Source: JALZCH01 sp036387315 (GTDB lineage: Bacteria; Acidobacteriota; Blastocatellia; Pyrinomonadales; Pyrinomonadaceae). From it: a stretch of 64,000 nucleotides of DNA. The stretch covers positions 1 to 64,000 of the forward strand of contig DASVTY010000006.1 in assembly GCA_036387315.1 (NCBI GenBank). The letters run 5' to 3'. The notes under the pieces are model-generated. The model was not told the DNA's origin. It worked only from the letters and a program-made list of their open reading frames with translations, and ran no database searches. Each line of letters starts with the position of its first letter. Within the stretch, counting starts at the first letter, position 1. This document shows positions 33,781-42,042 of this stretch, piece after piece. The position numbers and the translations under genes were made by a program.

Positions 33781-35085
33781 ATGAGTTCACCGAAAATCGA
33801 AATAACCGATAAGTCAGAAGAATTATTTTCACGCGCGCAGGAATTGCTGCCGGGCGGCGTTAATTCGCCCGTTCGCGCGTTTCGTTCCGTCGGCGGCAAT
33901 CCGCGTTTTATCGCTTCGGCAAAGGGCGCGATGATGACCGATGTTGACGGCAAAACTTATGTTGATTACGTCGGTTCGTGGGGACCGATGATTTTGGGAC
34001 ACGCCGATGACGAGGTGATTGAAGCAATCAAACAAGCTGCCTCGCGCGGGACAAGTTACGGCGCGCCTTCGCCGCTCGAAGTCGAAATGGCTGAGGAAAT
34101 CGTTGACGCCGTGCCTTCGGTCGAGATGGTGCGGATGGTTAATAGCGGGACGGAAGCGACGATGGCGGCAATTCGTCTTGCGCGCGGCGCTACGGGCAGA
34201 GAAAAAATCGTCAAATTTGAAGGCTGTTATCACGGACACGGCGATTCGTTTCTGGTCAAAGCCGGTTCGGGCGTGGCGACTCTCGGACTACCGGATTCAC
34301 CCGGCGTTCCGCAATCGGTCGCCGCTAAAACGCTGACTGTTCCTTACAACGACGCGGACGCGCTCGCCGCGATTTTCGACGCCAACAAAGGCGAAATCGC
34401 GTCGGTAATTATCGAGCCGGTCGTCGGAAATATGGGTTGCGTCGCGCCGACAGAAGGATATTTGCAAGCTGTTCGAGAAATTTGCACGCAAAACAGCGCG
34501 TTACTGATTTTCGATGAAGTGATGACCGGATTCAGACTCGCGCGCGGCGGAGCGCAGGAGCGTTTCGGCGTTTTGCCCGACATTACGACGCTCGGCAAAA
34601 TCATCGGCGGCGGTTTGCCGGTCGGCGCTTATGGCGCGAGCAAAGATTTAATGCGAAACATTGCGCCAGCCGGAACGATTTATCAAGCCGGAACTTTGTC
34701 GGGAAACCCGCTGGCAATGTCCGCCGGGCTTGCGACTCTGCGACGCTTGCGCGACCGCTCGATTTACGAAACGCTCGAAGCGCGCGGCGCGCAGCTTGAA
34801 AACGGTCTGCGTCAGGCTGCCGAAGAAAACGGCTTTTCCGCCCAAATCAACCGCGTCGGCTCGATGATTACGCTTTTTTTCACCGACGAGCCTGTTTTTG
34901 ACTGGGAAACTGCGAACAAATCGAACCGAGAGCTTTTCGGCAAATTTTTCCGCGCGATGCTCGAGGAAGGAATTTATCTTCCGCCTTCACAATTTGAAGC
35001 GGCGTTTTTCGGCGTTACGCACACAGAAGAAATCATCAACCAAACAATCGAAACCGCCCGCCGCGCTTTTTCAGTTATCAGTTAA
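33781..35085 (+). CDS. hemL: Glutamate-1-semialdehyde 2,1-aminomutase
   Basis: 434 residues. PLP enzyme converting glutamate-1-semialdehyde to 5-aminolevulinate in the C5 haem pathway. It starts SEELFSRAQELLPGGVNSPVRAF in segments, has GCYHGHGDSFLVKAGSG, IFDEVMTGFR, and the PLP lysine in TTLGKIIGGGLPVGAYG. Full length. The last residues VIS and the stop codon are supplied by a heptamer palindrome at 35072-35145, so the natural C-terminus has been replaced or trimmed by the repeat. Confidence 0.97.
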   Translation: MSSPKIEITDKSEELFSRAQELLPGGVNSPVRAFRSVGGNPRFIASAKGAMMTDVDGKTYVDYVGSWGPMILGHADDEVIEAIKQAASRGTSYGAPSPLEVEMAEEIVDAVPSVEMVRMVNSGTEATMAAIRLARGATGREKIVKFEGCYHGHGDSFLVKAGSGVATLGLPDSPGVPQSVAAKTLTVPYNDADALAAIFDANKGEIASVIIEPVVGNMGCVAPTEGYLQAVREICTQNSALLIFDEVMTGFRLARGGAQERFGVLPDITTLGKIIGGGLPVGAYGASKDLMRNIAPAGTIYQAGTLSGNPLAMSAGLATLRRLRDRSIYETLEARGAQLENGLRQAAEENGFSAQINRVGSMITLFFTDEPVFDWETANKSNRELFGKFFRAMLEEGIYLPPSQFEAAFFGVTHTEEIINQTIETARRAFSVIS

Positions 35086-35145
35086 CAGTCAACAGTTGTC
35101 AGAGAAAGCTGCTTCTGATAACTGTTGACTGTTAACTGATAACTG
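35072..35145. repeat. Heptamer palindrome (CAGTTAT/CAGTTAA/CAGTCAA) joining two gene ends
   Basis: The left arm is CAGTTAT CAGTTAA CAGTCAA CAGTTGT and the right arm is its inverse. It encodes the last residues and stop codon of hemL on one strand and the same of the methyltransferase on the other; both proteins end VIS. Confidence 0.85.
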
Positions 35146-35875
35146 TTTTTTTCGTCGCGCGGACGATAAAAGTCGGAGCGAAGAACAGAAAATAAGGTCG
35201 GCTGACTGTTATGTTTTCCAGACCTGCGCGGCGAAAAAACGCGGCGTATTCATAACCGAGCCACACGTCAATGATCAAAACCGTGCCGCCGGGTTTTAAA
35301 ACCCGCACGATTTCTGCGAGCGCTTTTTTGCGCTCTTTCGGTCGAATGATGTTGTGTAAAACCCAGCTCGAACCGATGAGATCGAAAGTCGCGTCCGCAA
35401 AAGGCAAACGGCGCGCATCGGCGGTCGTGATTTCAAGACGTTCGGCGACACCTTCGATTTCGGCATTGCGTCGCGTCGCATACGGGCTGTTTCCGGCTTG
35501 ATCGGCGGATTTCCAAATGTCAACGCCAAACGTTTTTCCGCCTTTGTCGAGCTGTTTTGCCGCCGCGACGAGCAGCAAGCCGTGACCGCAGCCGACTCCT
35601 AAAATCTTTTCATCGCCGCGCAATCGAATGTTTTCAAAGATTCTGTCGCGCAAACGCACCTTGCCGACAAGGCTTCCCCACAAAATTGTCGCGCCGACCC
35701 AAAAACAAATTGCGCCCGCTCCAACAGCGAGCGCCGCTAAAATTTCATAGGTCGTTGAATGATGAAACCGCAGCGTTATTGCCAGACCGCCGAAAAATAA
35801 AAAGCAGCCGAGCAGGAAAGTGTTAAAGACGAAAACGGGTCCGTCAATTCCGTAATTGGCTGTTTTAGAATTCAT
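35132..35875 (-). CDS. Class I SAM-dependent methyltransferase with N-terminal membrane helices
   Basis: About 247 residues from ATG 35875; a TTG start at 35929 would add 18. Two membrane helices (FNTFLLGCFLFFGGLAITL and ILAALAVGAGAICFWVGATI) precede a Rossmann methyltransferase. SAM loop ILGVGCGHGLLLVAAAKQL, acidic VDIWKS, motif IV DLIGSSWVLHNI, and a post-I region ALAEIVRVLKPGGTVLIIDV. The substrate is probably membrane-near (quinone or lipid) but unknown. Its C-terminal VIS and stop lie in the palindrome shared with hemL. Confidence 0.88.
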   Translation of the reverse strand: MNSKTANYGIDGPVFVFNTFLLGCFLFFGGLAITLRFHHSTTYEILAALAVGAGAICFWVGATILWGSLVGKVRLRDRIFENIRLRGDEKILGVGCGHGLLLVAAAKQLDKGGKTFGVDIWKSADQAGNSPYATRRNAEIEGVAERLEITTADARRLPFADATFDLIGSSWVLHNIIRPKERKKALAEIVRVLKPGGTVLIIDVWLGYEYAAFFRRAGLENITVSRPYFLFFAPTFIVRATKKTVIS

Positions 35876-36177
35876 ATTCGCAATTGCCTGACTTTTGGAC
35901 GTGGAAAAAGCCAAAGCGGTTGACAGCAAACCGATAGATTGAAATCAGTACGACGGGCGTTTGTGTTTAGTACTATCGGACAGTTTATTTTAACAACCGT
36001 TAATATCGCACTGAATTTTCTCATCGTTAATAAATAACTCGGTTTGGCGATTTCTTTCTGAACTTGAAAAATCTTGGTACGACATTTGCCGTTCGGTTCG
36101 ACACAATACAAATTCGAGTATTGGACTGTAACAAGCCTGAATTGGCTGTGTTTAAACAGACAAAAAAGGGGAAGCAA
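35876..36177. other. Intergenic region
   Basis: Holds divergent promoters for the methyltransferase and the DUF2382 genes; AAAAAAGGGGAAG before 36178 is the ribosome-binding site. I see no further gene or repeat. Confidence 0.5.
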
Positions 36178-36612
36178 ATGAACCGGCGTAAATCTCAGGA
36201 TCATCAAGCTCAATTAATTAGCCAGCAAATCGAAAATCAGCCGGCAACAATTCCGGTGATCGAGGAACAACTGACAGTTGATAAGCGCGTGATCGAAAAG
36301 GGCAGGGTTCGCATCTCCAAGAAAGTACGCGAAACGGACGAAACGGTAAATATTCCGCTCGTTCAGGAAAATGTTCAGGTCGAGCGCGTGCCGATAAATC
36401 AGTTTATCGCCGAAGCGCCGCCGCCCGTTCGCTATGAAGGAAACGTGATGATAATTCCGGTCTTGCGCGAAGTCGTCATTGTTGAAAAACGGCTCGTGCT
36501 GGTCGAGGAATTGCGCGTTACGAAACAGCAAACACAAACTCAGGAAACTCAAAAAATCAGACTTCGCAAGGAAGAAGTCAGCGTCAAAAGAGTTTCAGGC
36601 AGAAAACCTTAA
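36178..36612 (+). CDS. DUF2382 (YsnF/AvaK) domain stress protein
   Basis: 144 residues from the ATG at 36178, chosen because AAGGGGAAG lies seven bases ahead. The DUF2382 core is two similar halves: ATIPVIEEQLTVDKRVIEKG with KVRETDETVNIPLVQENVQVERVPIN, and a second starting MIIPVLREVVIVEKRLVLVE. Relatives are stress-induced cytoplasmic proteins. Paired with the following gene, which has the same domain. Confidence 0.85.
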   Translation: MNRRKSQDHQAQLISQQIENQPATIPVIEEQLTVDKRVIEKGRVRISKKVRETDETVNIPLVQENVQVERVPINQFIAEAPPPVRYEGNVMIIPVLREVVIVEKRLVLVEELRVTKQQTQTQETQKIRLRKEEVSVKRVSGRKP

Positions 36613-36668
36613 CCCGGGAAATTAATTTTTCTCGCAAAAAACAGTAATCAGAAAGGGGAAAGAATAGA

Positions 36669-37484
36669 ATGGCACAAACAGTAATCGGATTGTTCGACAA
36701 CGTAAGCGAAGCGCAGGAAGCCGCACAGGCTTTAATCAATCAGGGCATTAGCCGCGACCGCATTGATATTGCACAAAACAACGCCGCGACAACGACAAAT
36801 ACTACAACCACCACTAATACTAACGCCGATACAGGCGACAACATCAGCAATTTTTTCGGTTCGTTGTTCGGCAGCGATAACGATGATTACAACAATTATT
36901 CGGAAGTGGCGCGACGGGGAAGCACGATTGTAACCGTCCACGCGCAATCAGCGCAGGAAGCGCAAACCGCCGCGAGCCTTCTCGACCAATACAACGCGAT
37001 TGACGTTAACGAGCGCTCGGCACAATTCCGCGGTCAGACAAACACGGCAACAACCAATACGACGGCGAGAGCCAACGCGGATACTTCAATTCCGGTTGTT
37101 GAAGAACAGCTCAAGGTCGGCAAACAAACGGTTGAAACCGGCGGTGCGCGCATTCGCAGCCGCATTGTCGAAAGACCGGTCGAAGAAACCGTGCGTCTGC
37201 GCGAAGAAAACGTCCGAGTTGAACGTACTCCGGTCAATCGTGAGGCGACTGAGGCTGATTTCAATACTTTCCGCGAAGGCGAAATCGAAATCACCGAACG
37301 CGCCGAAGTTCCGGTTGTCGGCAAACAAGCCCGCGTTGTCGAAGAAGTAACCGTCGGCAAAGAAACGACCGAACGCAGCGAAACCGTCCGTGACACCGTT
37401 CGCGGAACCGAAATCGAAGTCGAACGTCTCGAAGGCAACGTTGACATTGACAACGAATCACGCACGCGAAGCGCAAAACCTTAA
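36669..37484 (+). CDS. General-stress-protein-17M-like N-terminus fused to DUF2382
   Basis: 271 residues. Residues 1-110 resemble the GSP17M/YflT domain (TVIGLFDNVSEAQEAAQALI and STIVTVHAQSAQEAQTAASL) and are interrupted by a Thr/Asn-rich low-complexity stretch (38-58). Residues 130-265 are a DUF2382 domain (SIPVVEEQLKVGKQTVETGG). Together with the previous gene it forms a stress-protein pair. It ends in front of a perfect palindromic terminator. Confidence 0.85.
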   Translation: MAQTVIGLFDNVSEAQEAAQALINQGISRDRIDIAQNNAATTTNTTTTTNTNADTGDNISNFFGSLFGSDNDDYNNYSEVARRGSTIVTVHAQSAQEAQTAASLLDQYNAIDVNERSAQFRGQTNTATTNTTARANADTSIPVVEEQLKVGKQTVETGGARIRSRIVERPVEETVRLREENVRVERTPVNREATEADFNTFREGEIEITERAEVPVVGKQARVVEEVTVGKETTERSETVRDTVRGTEIEVERLEGNVDIDNESRTRSAKP

Positions 37485-37500
37485 AACTTTTTGCGAATAA

Positions 37501-37540
37501 AAATAAAAAGCGTCGGAGAATTCTCCGACGCTTTTTATTT
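37501..37540. terminator. Perfect 40-base palindrome, terminator
   Basis: Twenty bases each way (AAATAAAAAGCGTCGGAGAA and its complement) with no loop excess; U-run on both strands. Separates the DUF2382 pair from the SDR gene. Confidence 0.85.
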
Positions 37541-37594
37541 ACTCAATTTAGATTTATTTTTGTAAAATCGGAAAAATTTACGGTGAAGTCAGTT

Positions 37595-38431
37595 ATGCGA
37601 GATTTCCAAAATAAAGTGGCAGTTATAACCGGCGCGGCGAGCGGCATCGGGCGCGGATTAGCCGAACGATGCGCGCGGGAAAAAATGAAAGTCGTTCTCG
37701 CTGATGTAGAAGAAACGGCTTTAAATCAAACGGCGCAGAAATTGAAAGACGCGGGCGCGGATGTTTTGGCTGTCCGAACTGATGTTTCCAAATCCGAAGA
37801 AATAGAAGCGCTGGCAAACAAAACGCTCGATGCTTTCGGCGCGGTGCATTTGCTTTTTAATAACGCCGGAGTCGGAGCGGGAACGACAGTTTGGGAAAGC
37901 ACGCTCACCGATTGGGAATGGGTGTTGGGAGTTAATCTCTGGGGCGTGATCTACGGTGTGCGGACGTTTGTTCCGATAATGATGAAACAAAACGAAGAAT
38001 GTCACATCGTCAACACGGCTTCGATTGCCGGATTGACTTCCGGTCCCTCGCTCGGAGTTTACAAAGTTTCCAAACACGGCGTCGTTTCGCTTTCGGAAAC
38101 GCTCGCCTGCGAATTGGCTGTAATCGGCTCGAAAATCAAAGTTTCCGTTCTGTGTCCCGCAGGCGTCAACACGCGGATTATGGATTCCGAGCGCAATCGT
38201 CCGGCAGAAATGCAAAACGATTCGGATGTCGAATCAACTCATCCAACGGTCAAACAAATGGATGAAATGCTGCGGCAGCTTATCGAAACCGGAATGTCTC
38301 CGGCGCAAATCGCCGATGCGGTTTTCGACGCCATTCGCAGCGAAAAATTTTACATTCTGACGCATGCAGAGATGAAACCGATGTTGCAGAAACGGATGGA
38401 AGATATTCTGCAAGAACGAAATCCTTGCTGA
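37595..38431 (+). CDS. SDR family NAD(P)-dependent oxidoreductase
   Basis: 278 residues. Nucleotide-binding VAVITGAASGIGRGLAERC, NNAGVGAG, catalytic Ser in NTASIAGLTSG, and YKVSK (Tyr-x-x-x-Lys). Classical short-chain dehydrogenase; the C-terminal region (TGMSPAQIADAVFDAIR) resembles those annotated as oxidoreductases for hydrophobic or keto-acyl substrates. A GTG start at 37583 would add four residues. Single gene, unknown substrate. Confidence 0.9.
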   Translation: MRDFQNKVAVITGAASGIGRGLAERCAREKMKVVLADVEETALNQTAQKLKDAGADVLAVRTDVSKSEEIEALANKTLDAFGAVHLLFNNAGVGAGTTVWESTLTDWEWVLGVNLWGVIYGVRTFVPIMMKQNEECHIVNTASIAGLTSGPSLGVYKVSKHGVVSLSETLACELAVIGSKIKVSVLCPAGVNTRIMDSERNRPAEMQNDSDVESTHPTVKQMDEMLRQLIETGMSPAQIADAVFDAIRSEKFYILTHAEMKPMLQKRMEDILQERNPC

Positions 38432-38532
38432 AATTTGTGAGCGCTCTAACGTCGCGCTCGCGTCCATTGAATTGCCCGGCGTGTTTTGATAATCACGCGC
38501 AACTAAAAGACAACATATAAAATTCTGCTTTA

Positions 38533-38655
38533 TTACTTCTTATTTTTCAGATACTTCAAAGGACTTTCAACCGTATGAAAATCTGATTCTTTGGCAAACT
38601 GGTTGAGAAGTTTATTATGTCCAGAGCTGTAAACGGCGAGGATTCGGTCGTCCAT
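38533..38655 (-). CDS. Possible 40-residue cassette ORF
   Basis: Read leftward immediately beyond the R-prime box of the attC site: MDDRILAVYSSGHNKLLNQF to a Lys-rich end (YLKNKK). It begins about 37 bases after GTTAGGC, as cassette genes do. No ribosome-binding sequence is convincing and no homology is known, so it may be chance or a cassette remnant. Confidence 0.3.
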   Translation of the reverse strand: MDDRILAVYSSGHNKLLNQFAKESDFHTVESPLKYLKNKK

Positions 38656-38691
38656 CGAATTGGTGATTCTGATGGAATTTTACCAAGAAGT

Positions 38692-38781
38692 GCCTAACGA
38701 TTGAGTTGACGTGGGCGGCAAAACACGCAACTCGTTTAAGAAAGTACGTGTAGCCGCCTCACGTCCAATGATTGGTTGGGC
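38692..38781 (-). other. Integron attC recombination site (59-base element)
   Basis: The outer boxes are GCCTAAC (38692-38698) and GTTGGGC (38775-38781); both fit RYYYAAC/GTTRRRY. The inner arms GACGTGGGCGGC (38708-38719) and GCCGCCTCACGTC (38753-38765) pair except for one extra unpaired base (38759), the extrahelical base that sets polarity. Read on the minus strand the extra base lies in the first arm, as in real attC sites, and the site begins four bases after the stop of the minus-strand gene. Confidence 0.82.
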
Positions 38782-39270
38782 GACTTATGCATCACTGTCC
38801 TTTAATTGCCACCATCTATCAAGTGATTCTGGATCAGAAGGGCGTTGAACTGCGAAGCCTTTCGTCTGAGTTGAAACGTCGTGCTGCGATCGCGATGTGT
38901 AGGGTCTGCTATCTGCATCGCGGTACGTCGCCACAAAAATCTGTTTGCTATCATGCCTTGCGAAATGAAGAAAGAATTCAGATCCCTTAGCCAATGTTGG
39001 CAGACGAACATTCTGCGTAACAGATTCTTGATTTAGTCGATGAAAGACTATATCAAGCGCTGGTCCATTGCCGATATTCTCAATATGCCAACCTATCTCA
39101 GTCTTGTACGTAAAAACGAGAACTGGTCGAATTGCGCCAATGTCTCGCTTTATTGTCAGCACAAGTGTCACGATAAAGTTCGTGAATGATAACGCAATAG
39201 CGATGACACTTAATACCATTGAAAAGGTCTGCATTTTGTCGTCTTCCATGATTATTGATGGTTGCCCAAC
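38775..39270 (-). mobile_element. Integron gene cassette (one gene plus attC)
   Basis: The cassette would start after G of GTTGGGC at 39270-39264 (minus strand) and end inside the attC site. It carries a single gene with start about 15 bases from the boundary, which is typical. No integron integrase gene is in the window, so it may be a solitary insertion at a secondary site or a piece of an integrase-free cassette cluster. Confidence 0.7.
38785..39249 (-). CDS. Cassette-borne membrane-anchored hypothetical protein
   Basis: 154 residues from ATG 39249 (MEDDKMQTFSMVLSVIAIAL). One N-terminal membrane helix (about 8-31) is followed by an outside beta-rich domain (RPVLVFTYKTEIGWHIENIG), resembling a small immunoglobulin-like fold. 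The longer frame up to 39342 runs through the cassette boundary and is not needed. The gene stop is four bases from the attC. Codon use differs from neighbours. Function unknown, as for most cassette genes. Confidence 0.75.
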   Translation of the reverse strand: MEDDKMQTFSMVLSVIAIALSFTNFIVTLVLTIKRDIGAIRPVLVFTYKTEIGWHIENIGNGPALDIVFHRLNQESVTQNVRLPTLAKGSEFFLHFARHDSKQIFVATYRDADSRPYTSRSQHDVSTQTKGFAVQRPSDPESLDRWWQLKDSDA

Positions 39271-39273
39271 TAT

Positions 39274-39300
39274 TGATTGAGTGGAATCATTCCGCCCAAT
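39274..39300. repeat. Hairpin beside the cassette boundary
   Basis: GATTGAGTGGAAT pairs with ATTCCGCCCAATC through two G-U pairs across a one-base loop. Together with GCCCAAC at 39264 this could be a secondary recombination site. Confidence 0.4.
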
Positions 39301-39304
39301 CATC

Positions 39305-39381
39305 GAATTTCGTGTATTGACGCGAACGATTCTTGCTAACACGCAGATTTCGTGTATTGTCTGGAATTATTCGCGTCAATA
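39305..39381. repeat. Inverted and direct repeats upstream of the cassette gene
   Basis: TATTGACGCGAA (39315-39326) is inverted as TTCGCGTCAATA (39370-39381), and ATTTCGTGTATTG occurs twice between 39306 and 39359. Possibly left by earlier cassette movement. Confidence 0.45.
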
Positions 39382-39482
39382 ACTTAATAGCTGGAATGAA
39401 AATAAATCACTTCTCTTGATTTGGCAGTAACATTTATTAAGTTGAAATCTGATCTATCAGTAAATCGCAAACTCCCTGTATT

Positions 39483-39517
39483 CGATTTACTATTAACGAT
39501 TTACGATTCGCTATTTT
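39483..39517. repeat. Heptamer tandem repeat (CGATTTA/CTATTAA)
   Basis: Five degenerate 7-base units (CGATTTA, CTATTAA, CGATTTA, CGATTCG, CTATTTT) run into the 3-prime end of fumC. Confidence 0.7.
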
Positions 39518-40898
39518 AAGGATGCGTCATTTCTTCCGGCTTGACGTATTCGTCGAACTGCTCACCTGTTAAAATGCCCAGCTCGATTGCCGTTTCGCGC
39601 AGATTCTTTCCGGTTTTGTGCGCGGTTTTAGCAATTTTGGCGGCGTTGTCGTAGCCGATATGTTCGTTTAAAGCCGTGACGAGCATCAGCGAATTGTTTA
39701 AATGCTGATTGATTTTTTCCCGATTCAACTCGATTCCGACAACCGCATAATCAACAAAACCGTGACAGGCATCTTTCAATAATCGGACCGAATGCAGGAA
39801 ATTGTGAATCATCACGGGTTTGAAAACGTTTAACTCAAAATTTCCCTGCGAGCCGGCAAAACCGATTGTCGCGTCATTGCCGAAAACCTGCGCGGCAACC
39901 ATTGTTATTGCTTCCGACTGCGTGGGATTTACTTTGCCGGGCATAATCGAAGAGCCGGGTTCGTTTTCCGGCAGCGACAATTCGCCCAAACCGCTGCGCG
40001 GTCCTGACGCAAGCCAGCGAATGTCGTTGGCGATTTTCATCAAAGACGCGGCGAGAGTTTTCAGAGCGCCCGAAGCGAAAACGATTTCGTCGTGTGCCGA
40101 AAGCGCGGCGAATTTGTTCGGGTGCGAGCGAAAGGGAAGTCCGGTTAATTCCGCAATGCGGGCTGCGGCGCGTTCGGCAAATTCGGGATGCGCGTTTAAG
40201 CCCGTTCCGACCGCCGTGCCGCCGATTGCCAAATCAAACAATCCGTTCAAAGCCATTCGCATCCGTTCGGCGTCGCGTTCCAGCAAATTCGCCCAGCCGG
40301 AAAATTCCTGCTCGACGGTGACGGGCGTTGCGTCCTGCAAATGCGTTCTGCCGATTTTGACAACGCCCGCAAATTCTTTCGCTTTTTGTTCAATCGCCAC
40401 TTGCAGCCGCTGAACTTCGGGAATGAGTAAATGCATTTGTTCGGCGGCGGCAATATACATCGCGGTCGGGAAAGTGTCGTTTGACGATTGCGATTTGTTT
40501 ACGTCGTCGTTCGGGTGAACGGGCTTTTTGCTGCCCATTTCGCCGCCCGCCATTTCAATCGCGCGGTTTGAAATCACCTCGTTGGCGTTCATATTGGTCT
40601 GCGTTCCAGAGCCGGTTTGCCAGACTCTGAGAGGAAAATGCGAGTCCAGCTTGCCTTCGATCACTTCGTCAGCCGCTTGAACAATTAAATCGAGCTTTTC
40701 CTGCGGCAGCTTGCCCAAATCGCGATTTGTCAGTGCGGCGGCTTTTTTCAAAATGCCGAGCGCGCGAATCATCTCGCGCGGCATCACGTCGAAACCGATG
40801 TTGAAATATTTCAAGCTGCGCTGCGTCTGCGCGCCCCAGTAAACATCATTTGCGACTTCAATCTCGCCCATCGTGTCGCTTTCAATTCGTGTTCTCAT
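39516..40898 (-). CDS. fumC: Class II fumarate hydratase
   Basis: 460 residues. Hydrates fumarate to malate in the citric acid cycle; an iron-free tetramer. Family features are RIESDTMGEIEVANDVYWGAQTQ in segments, then GSGTQTNMNANEVISNRA, HPNDDVNKSQSSNDTFPTAM, and the signature GSSIMPGKVNPTQSEA with the catalytic Ser loop. Complete length, in normal codon use. Nothing adjacent is functionally tied to it. Confidence 0.97.
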   Translation of the reverse strand: MRTRIESDTMGEIEVANDVYWGAQTQRSLKYFNIGFDVMPREMIRALGILKKAAALTNRDLGKLPQEKLDLIVQAADEVIEGKLDSHFPLRVWQTGSGTQTNMNANEVISNRAIEMAGGEMGSKKPVHPNDDVNKSQSSNDTFPTAMYIAAAEQMHLLIPEVQRLQVAIEQKAKEFAGVVKIGRTHLQDATPVTVEQEFSGWANLLERDAERMRMALNGLFDLAIGGTAVGTGLNAHPEFAERAAARIAELTGLPFRSHPNKFAALSAHDEIVFASGALKTLAASLMKIANDIRWLASGPRSGLGELSLPENEPGSSIMPGKVNPTQSEAITMVAAQVFGNDATIGFAGSQGNFELNVFKPVMIHNFLHSVRLLKDACHGFVDYAVVGIELNREKINQHLNNSLMLVTALNEHIGYDNAAKIAKTAHKTGKNLRETAIELGILTGEQFDEYVKPEEMTHP

Positions 40899-41016
40899 CT
40901 GTTTTTAAATCCTCTGCTGAAAAATAAAGTTATTTCAAAAGACTTAATTATAATCCTTTAACTGCCCCAACGAAAAATCTGTTTTTTATCGCCCGGTTAA
41001 ATGTTTTGGCAAAACA

Positions 41017-41050
41017 AAAAAAGACGAAACCGCGCAGCTTCGTCTTTTTT
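41017..41050. terminator. Terminator between convergent or tandem genes
   Basis: AAAAAAGACGAA pairs with TTCGTCTTTTTT around a 10-base loop, with T-run, 18 bases after the stop of the secreted gene at 41068 (minus). Confidence 0.8.
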
Positions 41051-41067
41051 CAATTTTAAAATGAAAG

Positions 41068-42042
41068 CTAGTTTGATTTATCGAAACAAGTTTCTCCTTC
41101 TTTGCCTTCGAGACAAAGCAGAACCCGACCGTTGTCGTTTTTGATTTGCCAGTTATAAGTTTCGGTTTCGGCTGGCAGGGTCTTTTTATAATTGCCCGCC
41201 CGGTCGCACGAATCGTCGCGCGTAAATGTTGCGGGCGCGAAAGCAATCGTCATTTTGCCGCCGTTAATCGAAACTTTGCCTTTTTTGGACGAAAAAATTT
41301 CCATCCGGCAATTTCCGAGGCTCGTCGTCTGCATTATTCCGACATATTCGACTGTGCCGTCGGCGGAAAACTCGTAGGTAAAACGCGAAGCTCTACCGGC
41401 GACCGAAACGCCGGAAACCGGATTTCGATACATACTTCCCGTGCTAGCCCAAACCCATTTGCCGCCGAGTTCGCGCGGCGAAGAACCGTTTGCGCTCGGT
41501 TTGTTCGGTTTTGTTTCAGTTGCGAGAGGCTCAGCCGATTTGTTGTTTTGATTTTCGGCAACCGCGTCTTCACGCGCCAGCATTTCGGTCAGAGCGATGA
41601 CCAAGCCTTCGTCGGTCGGCACGAAAAAGCCGAGCAGAGCGCGTTTTTGCGGTTCTTTGCGAAACAGGGTGAACATGACGAACTCGTTGTTTTTCTCGCC
41701 GATTTCATACACCCAGCCCGCTTTTTGCAAATCCGTCTCGATTTTTTTCATTAATTGAATTGAGGTTGATTTTTTATAAATTTTGTCTGCAATTGTCAGG
41801 ACTTCCGAATCGCCCTGCCTAATTTTATCGCCGCCGCTTGCGACGAGCTTTGCCAGGGTGTCTTTAATTTCCTGCGGAACGCTCGTTTCCTTAACTCTTA
41901 ACGCGCCTGCGGGCAAAGTCGTGTTCGCCAGCGCAGAGCTTGTTGCAGGTTCCGTTTCTTCCATATCTTGCGCCGAGCTTGATTGATTGAGAGCGAAAAC
42001 CGTTATGATAACCAACCAGATAAAGGTGAATTTCTTGAGCAT
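41068..42042 (-). CDS. Secreted hypothetical protein
   Basis: 324 residues with a signal peptide ending SSSAQ. Residues 45-165 form a mixed helix-strand region (KETSVPQEIKDTLAKLVASG, IQLMKKIETDLQKAGWVYEI). A Pro/Ser-rich linker (KPNKPSANGSSP) leads to a C-terminal beta domain with GGKWVWASTGSMYRNPVSG and ANGDG-like strands ending CLEGKEGETCFDKSN. The C-terminus has the look of lipocalin-like periplasmic beta domains. No family is recognised. Export is clear. Confidence 0.75.
   Translation of the reverse strand: MLKKFTFIWLVIITVFALNQSSSAQDMEETEPATSSALANTTLPAGALRVKETSVPQEIKDTLAKLVASGGDKIRQGDSEVLTIADKIYKKSTSIQLMKKIETDLQKAGWVYEIGEKNNEFVMFTLFRKEPQKRALLGFFVPTDEGLVIALTEMLAREDAVAENQNNKSAEPLATETKPNKPSANGSSPRELGGKWVWASTGSMYRNPVSGVSVAGRASRFTYEFSADGTVEYVGIMQTTSLGNCRMEIFSSKKGKVSINGGKMTIAFAPATFTRDDSCDRAGNYKKTLPAETETYNWQIKNDNGRVLLCLEGKEGETCFDKSN

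Noticed and set aside
38444..38500. A second full attC site left of the first
   Set aside because: GTTAGAG is present but the required partner box and pairing arms are missing; reported only as a possible degraded cassette.
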